From: Viridibacterium sediminicola | GTDB lineage: Bacteria; Pseudomonadota; Gammaproteobacteria; Burkholderiales; Rhodocyclaceae | Direction: 5' to 3' | Assembly: GCF_039631295.1 (NCBI RefSeq) | Contig: NZ_JBDIVE010000006.1 | Span: 1-64,000, forward strand | DNA length: 64,000 nt | Shown: positions 17,438 to 25,862 of the stretch, piece by piece | Layout: the number at the start of each line of letters is the position of its first letter | Numbering within the stretch: position 1 is the first letter of the stretch | The notes under the pieces: model-generated | What the model saw: only the letters and a program-made list of their open reading frames with translations | What the model was told of the DNA's origin: nothing | The model's database searches: none | Translations under genes and position numbers: made by a program

Positions 17438-17540
17438 TCGAGGGCTTAGGGGCAGGGGCTAGGGGCTCTGGCGAAGTTTCCGCGCGCGTTGCGCGCGCAC
17501 GAATTTCTCTAGTCCCTCATCCCTAGCCCCTAACCCCTCT
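17438..17540. repeat. ~100-bp palindromic G-rich element, copy 1
   Basis: The left arm contains GGGCTTAGGGGCAGGGGCTA followed by GGGG, and the right arm is its imperfect inverse, ending CCCTAGCCCCTAACCCC. The centre is a second hairpin, CGCGCGCGTTGCGCGCGC, preceded by GTTTC. A relative with the same layout lies at 18985-19085, on the other side of lpd. The left arm has four G-runs of three or more with loops of 2-4 bases, fitting the usual G-quadruplex pattern on the plus (mRNA) strand. The right arm gives the same on the minus strand. It sits between sucB and the lpd ribosome site. Confidence 0.85.
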
Positions 17541-17557
17541 TTTCCGAAGGAAAAGAT

Positions 17558-18982
17558 ATGAGCAAACAATTTGATGTGGTCGTCATCGGTGGCGGTCCCG
17601 CTGGCTATGTTGCGGCGATCCGTGCTGCGCAGCTGGGTCTGTCGACGGCCTGCTGTGAATCGAATCCCTATGCCGACCCGAAGGGCGAGCCGCGCCTGGG
17701 TGGCACCTGCCTGAATGTCGGTTGCATTCCGTCCAAGGCGCTGCTGCATTCGTCTGAGTTGTACGATCAGGCGACGCATTCCTTCGTCATGCATGGCATC
17801 AAGGCTGAAGGCGTGAGCATCGACGTGCCGTCGATGATCAAGCGCAAGGACAACATCGTCAATCAGCTGGTGCAAGGCGTCAAAAGCCTGTTCAAGAAGT
17901 ACAAGGTCACGTTCCTGCCGGGTCACGGCAGCTTTGTCGGTCAGGCTGATGGCCTGTGGCAGGTCAAGATTGCTGACGAAGTCGTCACCACCAAGCACGT
18001 CATCGTCGCGACCGGCTCGCATCCGCGCAAGCTCGCTGGCATCGAAGTGGATCAGAAGCTTGTCGTCGACAACGTCGGCGCGCTGGACATGACCGATGTG
18101 CCCAAGCGTCTGGGCGTGATCGGCGCTGGCGTGATCGGTCTCGAAATGAGCTCGGTGTGGAAGCGCCTGGGTTCGGATGTGACCATCCTCGAAGCCTCGC
18201 CGGATTTCCTCGCAGCCGCTGATGCAGCTGTGGCCAAGGAAGCCTGGAAGATCTTCACCAGCAAGCAAGGCCTCAAGATCAACCTGGGCATTCAGCTCAA
18301 GGATGTGAGCGTCAAGAAGAAGTCAGTCGTCGTGAAGTACGAGAACGACGAAGGCGAACAGACGCTGGAAGTCGACAAGCTGATCGTTGCCGTTGGCCGC
18401 GTGCCGAACACCGATGGCCTCAATGCCAGCGCAGTTGGCCTGGAGCTCGATGATCGCGGCCGCATCAAGGTCGACGAACATTGCGCCACCAATCTCACCA
18501 ATGTGTGGGCAGTCGGTGACGTGGTACCGGGTCCGATGCTCGCGCACAAGGGTATGGAAGAGGGCGTGATGGTGGCCGAGGTGATCTCCGGCCAGTCCGG
18601 TCACATCAATCACAACACGATTCCCTGGGTCGTCTATACGCATCCGGAAATCGCCTGGGTGGGGCAGACCGAGCAACAGCTGAAGGCTGCCAACATTCCG
18701 TACAAGGCAGGTCAGATTCCCTTCCTCGCCAATGGCCGCGCTCTCAGCCAGGGCGATTCGACGGGCTTCGTGAAGATTCTCGCGCATGCCGAAACCGACC
18801 AGATCCTTGGCGCCCACATCATCGGCACCAATGCTTCCGAGCTGATCGGCGAAGCCGTGGTGGCGATGGAGTTCGGCGGTTCCGCTGAAGACATCGCACG
18901 CACCAGCCATGCTCACCCGACCTTGTCGGAAGTGATGCACGAGGCAGCGCTGGCAGTCGATAAGCGTTCCCTGCACTTCTGA
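17558..18982 (+). CDS. lpd: Dihydrolipoyl dehydrogenase, E3 component
   Basis: Flavoenzyme that re-oxidises the dihydrolipoyl arm with NAD+. The 474 residues start with the FAD motif VVVIGGGPAGYVAAIRAAQLG. The redox-active disulfide is Cys51/Cys56 in GGTCLNVGCIPSKALL. A second NAD-binding GxGxxG appears as GVIGAGVIGLEMSSVW. The C-terminal dimer domain supplies the active-site His-Glu pair in HAHPTLSEVMHEAAL. GAAGGAAAAG precedes the ATG. Placement after sucAB indicates it serves 2-oxoglutarate dehydrogenase. G-rich palindromic elements bracket the gene. Confidence 0.97.
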   Translation: MSKQFDVVVIGGGPAGYVAAIRAAQLGLSTACCESNPYADPKGEPRLGGTCLNVGCIPSKALLHSSELYDQATHSFVMHGIKAEGVSIDVPSMIKRKDNIVNQLVQGVKSLFKKYKVTFLPGHGSFVGQADGLWQVKIADEVVTTKHVIVATGSHPRKLAGIEVDQKLVVDNVGALDMTDVPKRLGVIGAGVIGLEMSSVWKRLGSDVTILEASPDFLAAADAAVAKEAWKIFTSKQGLKINLGIQLKDVSVKKKSVVVKYENDEGEQTLEVDKLIVAVGRVPNTDGLNASAVGLELDDRGRIKVDEHCATNLTNVWAVGDVVPGPMLAHKGMEEGVMVAEVISGQSGHINHNTIPWVVYTHPEIAWVGQTEQQLKAANIPYKAGQIPFLANGRALSQGDSTGFVKILAHAETDQILGAHIIGTNASELIGEAVVAMEFGGSAEDIARTSHAHPTLSEVMHEAALAVDKRSLHF

Positions 18983-18984
18983 TG

Positions 18985-19085
18985 GAGGAGGGTCTAGGGG
19001 TTAGGGGCTAGGGGCTAGAGTGAAATTTCCGCGCGTTACGCGCGCTGATTTTCCCTCATCCCTTATCCCTAGCCCCTAGCCCCTG
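18985..19085. repeat. ~100-bp palindromic G-rich element, copy 2
   Basis: Related to 17438-17540. The left arm is GGGTCTAGGGGTTAGGGGCT followed by AGGGGC. The core is AAATTTCCGCGCG with a CGCGCGTTACGCGCG-type hairpin, and the right arm ends CCCTAGCCCCTAGCCCC. Four G-runs with 3-4-base loops again fit a G-quadruplex pattern. The element runs right up to the zapE start and leaves no recognisable ribosome site there. Confidence 0.85.
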
Positions 19086-19090
19086 ATTTC

Positions 19091-20203
19091 TTGTCCTACG
19101 AAATTCTCAAGGTCCCCGAATTCGGTGTCATCGAAGCCTATGAAGGCTTGCTGGCGATGCGTGGCTTCAAGGCCGACGCAGCGCAGCGCGGGGCGATCAA
19201 TCGTTTGCAGGCTTTGTACACCGAGCTGCTGGCTTTCAAGGCCGCGCGGCGTACGGCTTTGCGCAAGCTCTTCATCCATCCGGATCTGCCGCGCAGCGTT
19301 TATTTGTGGGGCGGCGTCGGGCGTGGCAAGAGCTTCATCATGGATTGCTTTTTCGACGCCGTGCCCTACAAGCGCAAGCGTCGCACGCACTTCCATTCCT
19401 TCATGCAGTCGGTGCACGTGCAGCTGCGCGAAGCGGCCAATGAAAGCGATCCGCTCGCCAAGGTGGCTGACGACATCGCGGCCAAGACGCGACTGCTGTG
19501 CTTTGACGAATTCCACGTCTCGGACATCGCCGATGCGATGATCCTCGGCCGCCTGCTGCAAGCGCTGTTCGAGCGCGGCGTGGTCTTTGTGATGACCTCC
19601 AACTATCCGCCGGATGGTTTGTATCCGAACGGTTTGCAGCGGCAGAACTTCATTCCGACCATCGAGCTGATGAAGCAGCGCTTCGATGTGGTTGAAGTCG
19701 ATGATGGCACGGACTATCGCCTGCGTTCGCTCGAACGCATGAACACCTTCATGGTGCCCAGCGGTGCCGAGGCCGATGCGCGCCTTGCCGCACATTTCGC
19801 CGAGATCGCCGGCATGCCGGGCAAGGCCGCTGAGCTCAGCGTGCAGGGCCGCAGCCTGTTGGCGCGGCGCGCAGCGCCCGGCGTGGTGTGGTTTGATTTC
19901 AATGTGCTGTGCCATGGCCCACGCTCGCAGAACGATTACCTCGAACTGGCGCGCCAGCACCACACCTTGCTGCTCTCCAATGTGCCGGTGATGAGTGCCC
20001 AGCAAGGCAATGAAGCGCGCCGCTTCACCTGGCTCATCGACGTGCTCTACGACGCACGCGTCAAGCTGATTCTCAGTGCCGAGGCCGAGGCGCCGATGCT
20101 CTACCGCGAAGGTCCGAACGCTCAGGAATTCCCGCGCACCGTCTCACGCCTGATCGAGATGCGCACCCGCGAATACCTTGCCGAGCCGCATCGGCCGGAG
20201 TAG
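19091..20203 (+). CDS. zapE: Cell division protein ZapE (AFG1-family ATPase)
   Basis: An AAA-type ATPase of about 370 residues that modulates FtsZ ring function and, in other species, respiratory-complex turnover. The Walker A motif is GGVGRGKSFIMD (Lys80) and Walker B is RLLCFDEFHVSDIADAMILG. The sensor region is VVFVMTSNYPPDGLYPNGLQ, and the family insert HFHSFMQSVH follows Walker A. The start is uncertain. The TTG at 19091 gives the family-like N-terminus but has no ribosome site because the repeat element abuts it. The next in-frame ATG at 19157 would remove 22 residues. Confidence 0.92.
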   Translation: MSYEILKVPEFGVIEAYEGLLAMRGFKADAAQRGAINRLQALYTELLAFKAARRTALRKLFIHPDLPRSVYLWGGVGRGKSFIMDCFFDAVPYKRKRRTHFHSFMQSVHVQLREAANESDPLAKVADDIAAKTRLLCFDEFHVSDIADAMILGRLLQALFERGVVFVMTSNYPPDGLYPNGLQRQNFIPTIELMKQRFDVVEVDDGTDYRLRSLERMNTFMVPSGAEADARLAAHFAEIAGMPGKAAELSVQGRSLLARRAAPGVVWFDFNVLCHGPRSQNDYLELARQHHTLLLSNVPVMSAQQGNEARRFTWLIDVLYDARVKLILSAEAEAPMLYREGPNAQEFPRTVSRLIEMRTREYLAEPHRPE

Positions 20204-20260
20204 CTAGCCGCTGCGGGGGGATAGCGGCTATCATGCCGCTCCTCCTCGAAGTATTTCCCC

Positions 20261-21940
20261 ATGATTGTCGTCAAGAATGTCACGCTGCGTCGCGGCGTAA
20301 AGGTCGTGCTCGACCGTGCCTCGGTGGTCTTTGCACCGGGTGAAAAGGTTGGGCTGGTCGGCCGTAACGGTGCGGGCAAGTCGTCTTTCTTTGCGTTGCT
20401 CAATGGCGGCATCCACGAAGACAGCGGCGAGTTCTCGATTCCCGCGCAGTGGCAGATGGCGCAGGTCGCGCAGGACATGCCGGAGACCGAGCAGAGCGCG
20501 ACCGACTTCGTGATCGAGGGTGATTCCGTGCTGCTCGCGGCGCGCGCCGAAGTCGCGGCGGCGGAAGCGAGTGACGACGGCATGGCCATGGCGCATGCCT
20601 ACATGGCGCTTAACGATGCCGGCGAACACGATGCGCCGGCGCGTGCGCAGGCGCTGATTCTGGGCCTCGGCTTTTCCACCGCGCAGCTCGATCAGCCGGT
20701 GAACAGTTTTTCCGGCGGCTGGCGCATGCGCCTGCAGCTGGCGCGTGCGCTGATGTGTCCGTCCGATTTGTTGCTGCTCGACGAACCGACCAATCACTTG
20801 GACCTTGACGCGCTGGTGTGGCTGGAAGCCTGGCTCAAGCGTTACGCGGGCACGATGATCGTGATCAGCCATGACCGCGAATTCCTCGATGCAGTGACCC
20901 AGGTGACGGTGCATGTCGACAACGCCAAGCTGGTGCGCTACGGCGGCAACTACAGCAAGTTCGAGGACATGCGCGCCGAGCAGATGCTGCTGCAACAGGC
21001 GGCGATGGCCAAGCAGGCTGACAAGATCGCGCATCTGCAGAAATTCATCGACCGTTTCAAGGCCAAGGCCAGCAAGGCCAAGCAGGCGCAGAGCCGCGTC
21101 AAGGCGCTCGAACGCATGGAAAAGATTGCGCCGGTGCTGGCCGATGCAGAGTTCAATTTCGAATTCAAGGAACCGATCAACGTTCCGAATCCGATGCTGT
21201 CGATGCTCGACGCCAGCTTCGGCTACCCGCCGCCGGCCGACGCACCGGCCGGCACGCCGCCGACCGTCATCGTGCGCAACATCAATCGCTCGGTGCTGGC
21301 TGGCCAGCGCATCGGTATTTTGGGTGCGAACGGGCAGGGCAAGTCGACACTGGTGAAAACCGTGGCGCACGCGCTCACGGCCATCAGCGGCGAGATCAGC
21401 GAGGGCAAGGGGCTGTCGATCGGCTATTTCGCCCAGCAGGAGCTCGATGTGCTGCGCCCGCAGGACACGCCGCTGGAGCACATGATCCGCCTCGCCAAGG
21501 ACACGCCCGCGCATCTGCGCGCGCCGGGGCAGAGCGGCACCGAGCAATCGCTGCGCACCTTCCTCGGCACCTTCAACTTTGGTGGAGACATGGTCAAGCA
21601 GGCGGTCGGCACCATGAGCGGCGGCGAGAAAGCGCGCCTGGTGCTGTGCATGATCGTCTGGCAGCGTCCGAACCTCTTGTTGCTCGACGAGCCGACCAAT
21701 CACCTTGATCTGGCCACGCGCGAAGCACTGGGCATGGCGCTCAATGAGTTCGAAGGCACGGTGATGCTGGTCAGCCATGATCGCGCGCTGCTGCGTGCAG
21801 TCTGCGACGAGTTCTGGCTGGTCTCCAAGGGTGCGGTTGAGCCTTTCGATGGTGACCTCGACGACTACCAGCAACTCCTGCTCGATGAAGCGCGTCGTGT
21901 GCGCGAGGAAGCCGCTGCGGCCTTGAAGAAAGCGCGATGA
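20261..21940 (+). CDS. ABC-F family ATPase, YheS-like
   Basis: A soluble protein of 559 residues with two ABC ATPase domains and no membrane segments, so not a transporter. Domain 1 has Walker A GRNGAGKSSFF, signature FSGGWRMRL and Walker B LLLLDEPTNHLDLDALVWLE. Domain 2 has GANGQGKSTLVK, MSGGEKARL and LLLLDEPTNHLDLATREALG. The helical linker about 240-300 (FIDRFKAKASKAKQAQSRVK) is the ABC-F P-site-tRNA-interacting motif. N-terminal MIVVKNVTLRRGVKVVLD matches YheS better than Uup or EttA. ABC-F proteins act on the ribosome to relieve stalled or slow translation. Confidence 0.9.
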   Translation: MIVVKNVTLRRGVKVVLDRASVVFAPGEKVGLVGRNGAGKSSFFALLNGGIHEDSGEFSIPAQWQMAQVAQDMPETEQSATDFVIEGDSVLLAARAEVAAAEASDDGMAMAHAYMALNDAGEHDAPARAQALILGLGFSTAQLDQPVNSFSGGWRMRLQLARALMCPSDLLLLDEPTNHLDLDALVWLEAWLKRYAGTMIVISHDREFLDAVTQVTVHVDNAKLVRYGGNYSKFEDMRAEQMLLQQAAMAKQADKIAHLQKFIDRFKAKASKAKQAQSRVKALERMEKIAPVLADAEFNFEFKEPINVPNPMLSMLDASFGYPPPADAPAGTPPTVIVRNINRSVLAGQRIGILGANGQGKSTLVKTVAHALTAISGEISEGKGLSIGYFAQQELDVLRPQDTPLEHMIRLAKDTPAHLRAPGQSGTEQSLRTFLGTFNFGGDMVKQAVGTMSGGEKARLVLCMIVWQRPNLLLLDEPTNHLDLATREALGMALNEFEGTVMLVSHDRALLRAVCDEFWLVSKGAVEPFDGDLDDYQQLLLDEARRVREEAAAALKKAR

Positions 21941-22006
21941 ACGGCGTGCAGCCTGAGCCAGCTCAGGCCTAAACTGCGGAGCATTGCATTCCTAAAGGAG
22001 CCGCGC

Positions 22007-22762
22007 ATGAAGATCCGACTCTATGTGTTGACGGTGATGCTTGCCAGTGCGGCGCTGTTGTCGGCGTGCAGTACGCAGGCGCCGACGGCAGCACCATCAT
22101 CTTCAGCCGGGCTTGGCTCGCCGAAGAATGACAACGGCGTGTTCATGCGGCGCCACGAGAGCTTTCTGCAGCGCACGAAGGAGGGCCCGGTCGATCTGCT
22201 CTTCGTCGGCGATTCAATCACCGAGGGCTGGGCGCATCGCGCGCCGGCGCTCTGGCAGCAGCGCTACGGCGCTTACCGTCCGGCGAATTTCGGCATTGGC
22301 GGCGACCGTGTCGAGCATGTGCTGTGGCGGCTCGATCACGGCGAGCTGGACGGCATCCGCCCCAAAGTGATCGTGCTGATGATCGGCACCAACAACACGC
22401 CCGGCAACAGTGCGCAGATTGCGCAGGACATTCGTCAGATCGTTGCGCTGATCCAGCACAAGCAGCCGCAGTGCAAGATCCTGTTGTTGGGGCTGTTGCC
22501 ACGCGGGCCGCGAAAGGACGCCAGCGGCAGGCTGGATGACGCGCTGGCACGCATGCAGAGCATCCGCGCCATCAATGCCGATATCGCCGGACTCGACGAT
22601 GGCCGCCGCGTGCGTTATCTGGACATCGGCGATCGCTTCCTTCAAGAGGGAAAAATTCCGGACGCCTTGATGCCCGATCAGCTGCATCCCTCGTTGGCCG
22701 GCTACCAGATCTGGGCCGATGCGATGCAACCCTTGCTCGATGAAATGCTGGGCCAGCCTTGA
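22007..22762 (+). CDS. GDSL/SGNH-family lipoprotein hydrolase
   Basis: A 251-residue secreted esterase-like protein. The lipoprotein signal ends LLSAC with the modified Cys at residue 21. The SGNH motifs are present in order: GDSITEGW with the nucleophile Ser70, the oxyanion Gly in FGIGGDRVEHV, the Asn in MIGTNNTPGN, and the catalytic Asp/His pair in MPDQLHPSLAGYQIWA. It resembles the PAF-acetylhydrolase gamma group and probably removes acyl or acetyl esters from a lipid or sugar at the envelope. AAAGGAG lies 8 bases upstream of the ATG. Confidence 0.9.
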   Translation: MKIRLYVLTVMLASAALLSACSTQAPTAAPSSSAGLGSPKNDNGVFMRRHESFLQRTKEGPVDLLFVGDSITEGWAHRAPALWQQRYGAYRPANFGIGGDRVEHVLWRLDHGELDGIRPKVIVLMIGTNNTPGNSAQIAQDIRQIVALIQHKQPQCKILLLGLLPRGPRKDASGRLDDALARMQSIRAINADIAGLDDGRRVRYLDIGDRFLQEGKIPDALMPDQLHPSLAGYQIWADAMQPLLDEMLGQP

Positions 22763-22771
22763 GCCGGGTTT

Positions 22772-22926
22772 AGAAGCTGTTCGTGATCTGTAGCGAGAGG
22801 CCGTCAGCGGGCTCAGTTGGCCAATGCGGAGCAGCGCAGGAACCGGAGTTTATGTTGATAAATGAGGATTCCGAGCAGCGCATGCGCCCCGATCACGGGC
22901 TCGCAGTAAGATCATGAACAGCTTCT
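22772..22926. mobile_element. MITE-like element with 18-bp terminal inverted repeats (~155 bp)
   Basis: AGAAGCTGTTCGTGATCT at the left (22772-22789) is mirrored by AGATCATGAACAGCTTCT at the right (22909-22926), with one mismatch. The interior has no open reading frame for a transposase. It is therefore either a miniature element or a deletion remnant of a larger IS; the family is not assigned. Its right end touches the stop codon of the minus-strand oxidoreductase gene (TGA at 22928-22926). Confidence 0.8.
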
Positions 22927-23912
22927 CAGAACAAGAGCTTGTTGCCGCTGTCTGCGGCCTCACGCGCCAGCAAGCTTGCCTGCGTCGCCGCGAAAGCTTC
23001 TTCGGCCCTGACCATGCACGGCGCGCTGCCGCGGATCTGATCGACAAAGCTGGCAAAGATCGCACGCTCGGCTGGCAGCGCCAGCGTTTGTGCGGACGCC
23101 GCTTCGTCGTTGAAGAGGAAGGCCTGCTGATCGCGCACTTCAAGGATGCCACGCGTGCCAACGATACGGATGCGGTCGTCATCATGCGAAGGAGCGTTGG
23201 CGGGGCGCAGATAGTCGATGCTGAGGCTGGCGCTGATCTCATCGCTCATCTCGAACAGACATTGCGCTGAGACTTCCAGATCGCCATTGCCGCCATTGTG
23301 AGCGCGACTGTGCTGGGCGCTCACGCTACGGAAGCTGGCGCCGGAAAACCATTGCAACCAGTCGATGGCGTGGCTGCCGACCCAGGGGATCAGGCCGCCG
23401 CTCTGTTCGCGGTGTGAGAAGAATGCCGGGCGAGCGCCCAGTTTGTAGGACTTTTGCGCCTGCATCAGGCGCACGTTGCCGATGCGGCCCGCTTGCACGG
23501 CGGCGTGGGCGGCCTGGAACCAGGGCTTGCCACGGATGCCGAACATCGCCGAGAGCTGCTTTCCGCTACGCGCATACGTTTGCCTGAGTTCGGCCAGTGC
23601 GTCCAGCGTGGTCGCCAGAGGCTTCTCCGAAAAGACGTGATGGCCGCGCAGCAGACATTCCTGGCTGATCCGTGCGTGATCGCCGAAATGGCAATTGACG
23701 GCGACGATGTCGGGCTGCACGGTGTCAAGCATGTGGCGCCAGTCATCGAAGCGCGGCGCATGAATGTCGCGCCCCTGCATGTGTGCCTGCAGTTGATGCA
23801 GGGTTTCGCCTTCCGAGCCGTGAGCAATGCCTGCGACCGCGATACGCGGACCAAGCCCTTCGAGTACATAGCGGTAGTGACCGCTGGCGCCGATGATGCA
23901 GACACGCAACAT
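22926..23912 (-). CDS. Gfo/Idh/MocA-family oxidoreductase
   Basis: A 328-residue NAD(P)-dependent dehydrogenase. The Rossmann domain opens MLRVCIIGASGHYRYVLEGL, GHHVFSEKPLATTLDALAEL carries the conserved EKP motif that contacts cofactor and substrate, and the C-terminal alpha/beta domain includes GGLIPWVGSHAIDWLQWFSG. Substrates of the family are mostly sugars or inositols; which one is unknown here. AGGATC before the ATG supports the start. The 3' end runs directly into a MITE-like element, so the last residues or the stop codon may come from that insertion. Confidence 0.88.
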   Translation of the reverse strand: MLRVCIIGASGHYRYVLEGLGPRIAVAGIAHGSEGETLHQLQAHMQGRDIHAPRFDDWRHMLDTVQPDIVAVNCHFGDHARISQECLLRGHHVFSEKPLATTLDALAELRQTYARSGKQLSAMFGIRGKPWFQAAHAAVQAGRIGNVRLMQAQKSYKLGARPAFFSHREQSGGLIPWVGSHAIDWLQWFSGASFRSVSAQHSRAHNGGNGDLEVSAQCLFEMSDEISASLSIDYLRPANAPSHDDDRIRIVGTRGILEVRDQQAFLFNDEAASAQTLALPAERAIFASFVDQIRGSAPCMVRAEEAFAATQASLLAREAADSGNKLLF

Positions 23913-24225
23913 GTTGGATCCTGGTGATGTCGCGCAAGCGCGGCATGCAAAGCTGTCTTGGTTGTCAGCGGATCGCCGGAAGAATCCATGCGCTTCCGAT
24001 CAAACTTGTGACGGATAGCCCGCGCAGGCTGCTGCGGGAATGGGGCATAATCATACCCCCGCACCGGCGCCAGATGCTCAGGTCTTGCCCGACTTGCCAA
24101 GTTGATGGAACTTGTAGCCAAGCACCTGGTCCGAACAGCAGTTCCGCTGCCTGGCAGAGTCCCAGGTGTGCCTTTTGTTTGATGATCCTGTCATCAGGGT
24201 CCGCTCGCTTTAAATCGATTGTTGC
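23913..24225. other. Divergent intergenic region, 313 bases
   Basis: Lies between the divergent oxidoreductase and acyltransferase genes. No conserved RNA, repeat or convincing operator was seen. Promoters for both genes must lie here, but I cannot place them with confidence. A reverse open frame that covers much of it continues antisense into the acyltransferase gene and looks like a shadow. Confidence 0.6.
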
Positions 24226-25320
24226 ATGCGCAGTTCCAAACCTCAGCCCGTTCCCGGTCTTGATGCGGTCAAGGCCATTGCTTCCCAGTTGATAGTCCTG
24301 CACCACCTGGCCCTCTACGGTCCGATGTCGGATGTGGCATGGAAACTTGCTCCCGATCTGCTGGCCTGGTTTTCCAATCACGCGCGTCTGGCCGTGCAGT
24401 TGTTTATCGTGATAGCCGGCTTTCTCACTGCGCACACGCTGGCACCGAATGGCCGCCTGCAAAGTCCGGCGCCGCACGCCTTGCTGGCGCGTCGCTATCT
24501 GCGCCTGATCCTGCCCTTCATCGCGGCGCTGCTGCTGACCATTGCGGCTTCGTGGTGGGCGCGGGGGCAGCTCGATCACGACCTGGTGCCCGAAGCGCCC
24601 GGTGTCGGTCAGTTCCTCGCCCATGTGTTCCTGTTGCAGGACGTACTCAAGCTCAAGTCGCTATCCGCCGGTGCCTGGTACATGGCCATCGATTTGCAGC
24701 TGTTTGCGCTGTTCCTCGGCATGATGTGGCTGGGCAGTCGCTGTGAGCGCTGGACCAAGACGGCGGCAAGCATTGGGCCGTGGTTTGTGTTGGCACTGGG
24801 TGTCAGCGGTTTGTTCTATTTCAATCTGGATGCAAGCTGGGACCACTGGGGCGTGTATTTCTTCGGCGCCTACGCGCTGGGCGCCAGTGCGCGCTGGGCA
24901 ATGAATTCAATTGCTGCGCTCGATCGCTTCTGTCTCTTGCTGTCGCTGGTGGCGATGGCCTTGCTGTTCGACTACCGCAGCCGCGTGCTGCTGGCTAGCC
25001 TGATTGCGCTGGGCTTACTGATCTCGCTGCGTCGCCCGCAGCTCTTGGCCTGGCTGGAGCGGCCGAGCATTCAGTATCTGGGCAAGATCTCCTATTCGAT
25101 CTTCCTGATCCACTTCGCCGTGCTGCTGATCGTCAATCCGCTGTTCATCAGCCTGTTCCCGACTTCGCCGCTGATGAATGCAATCGGCATGCTGGTGGCG
25201 TGGGCGGGTTCGGTGGCAGCGGGTGCTGCTTTCTACCGCTGGATCGAAGTGCCGGCGCTAGCCTGGAGTCGCCGCGTGGCGCCGCGGCCGGCAGCGCTAC
25301 GCCCGTATCAGACGATATAA
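24226..25320 (+). CDS. Acyltransferase-3 family membrane protein (OafA-like)
   Basis: A 364-residue polytopic membrane protein with about ten hydrophobic helices. The N-terminal GLDAVKAIASQLIVLHHLA, with its conserved His pair, and FIVIAGFLTAHTL match the acyltransferase-3 (PF01757) pattern. The last helix group ISYSIFLIHFAVLLIV is also typical. Such enzymes move acetyl or other acyl groups from cytoplasmic donors to surface sugars such as O-antigen, capsule or lipids. The target is unknown. Its end overlaps, tail to tail, the acyltransferase gene on the other strand by 13 bases. Confidence 0.9.
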   Translation: MRSSKPQPVPGLDAVKAIASQLIVLHHLALYGPMSDVAWKLAPDLLAWFSNHARLAVQLFIVIAGFLTAHTLAPNGRLQSPAPHALLARRYLRLILPFIAALLLTIAASWWARGQLDHDLVPEAPGVGQFLAHVFLLQDVLKLKSLSAGAWYMAIDLQLFALFLGMMWLGSRCERWTKTAASIGPWFVLALGVSGLFYFNLDASWDHWGVYFFGAYALGASARWAMNSIAALDRFCLLLSLVAMALLFDYRSRVLLASLIALGLLISLRRPQLLAWLERPSIQYLGKISYSIFLIHFAVLLIVNPLFISLFPTSPLMNAIGMLVAWAGSVAAGAAFYRWIEVPALAWSRRVAPRPAALRPYQTI

Positions 25321-25859
25321 GCGACGCCGTTTTTCAGCGCTTCTTTCATCTGCGCCAGTCGCGCTGCATCGGCGCCTGCGCGCAGCGTGAATTCCTCACC
25401 GAACTGCGCTGAGTTGTCCATCTCCACGCGCTTGCGTTCGATGTAGTCGGCCGTGCTGCCGAGCACGCGTGCCGGGTTGCCGGCGGCCACGCTGCCCGCC
25501 GGAATGTCCTGAGTGACGACGCTACCGGCGCCGATGATCACATCGCTACCGATGCTCACACCGGGCAGCACGATGCTGCCGGCGCCGATGAACACGCGGT
25601 CGCCGATCTCCACCTGGGCGATGCGCACATAGCCCAGCGCACGCTTGGTGCTCGCATCGTGGGCCAGGATCATCACCCGTGGGCCGAGGGTGACATCGTC
25701 GCCGATGCGGATCAGCGCGCAATGCCAGGCGTCGATGACGCAATCGTCCTGCAGAAAGAAGTTCTGGCCGACCACCAGACCGCGCGCTTGCAATGTGCGC
25801 AGCGGATCGCCGCGCAACAGCTTGCGTGCGAGGCTGATCAGTCGGCTGCGCAGCGCCAT
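25308..25859 (-). CDS. Left-handed beta-helix (hexapeptide) acyltransferase
   Basis: 183 residues with hexapeptide repeats (IRIGDDVTLGPRVMI, VEIGDRVFIGAGSIVLPGVS, IGSDVIIGAGSVVTQDIPAG) and the closing VAAGNPARVLG, typical of the maltose/galactoside O-acetyltransferase group. It should transfer acetyl from acetyl-CoA to a sugar hydroxyl. It is three bases downstream of msbA in a phosphatase-msbA-acyltransferase operon, suggesting a glycolipid or LPS target, which is inference. A trailing helix (AQMKEALKNGVAYIV) follows the beta-helix. Confidence 0.9.
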   Translation of the reverse strand: MALRSRLISLARKLLRGDPLRTLQARGLVVGQNFFLQDDCVIDAWHCALIRIGDDVTLGPRVMILAHDASTKRALGYVRIAQVEIGDRVFIGAGSIVLPGVSIGSDVIIGAGSVVTQDIPAGSVAAGNPARVLGSTADYIERKRVEMDNSAQFGEEFTLRAGADAARLAQMKEALKNGVAYIV

Positions 25860-25862
25860 GAC

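Noticed and set aside
21951..21968. GCCTGAGC/GCTCAGGC hairpin after the ABC-F gene as a terminator
   Set aside because: The loop is only two bases and no T-run follows, so termination cannot be supported.
23965..24624. Minus-strand frame of 219 codons across the intergenic region and the acyltransferase
   Set aside because: Most of it is antisense to a clear membrane acyltransferase. It has no domain and no ribosome site.
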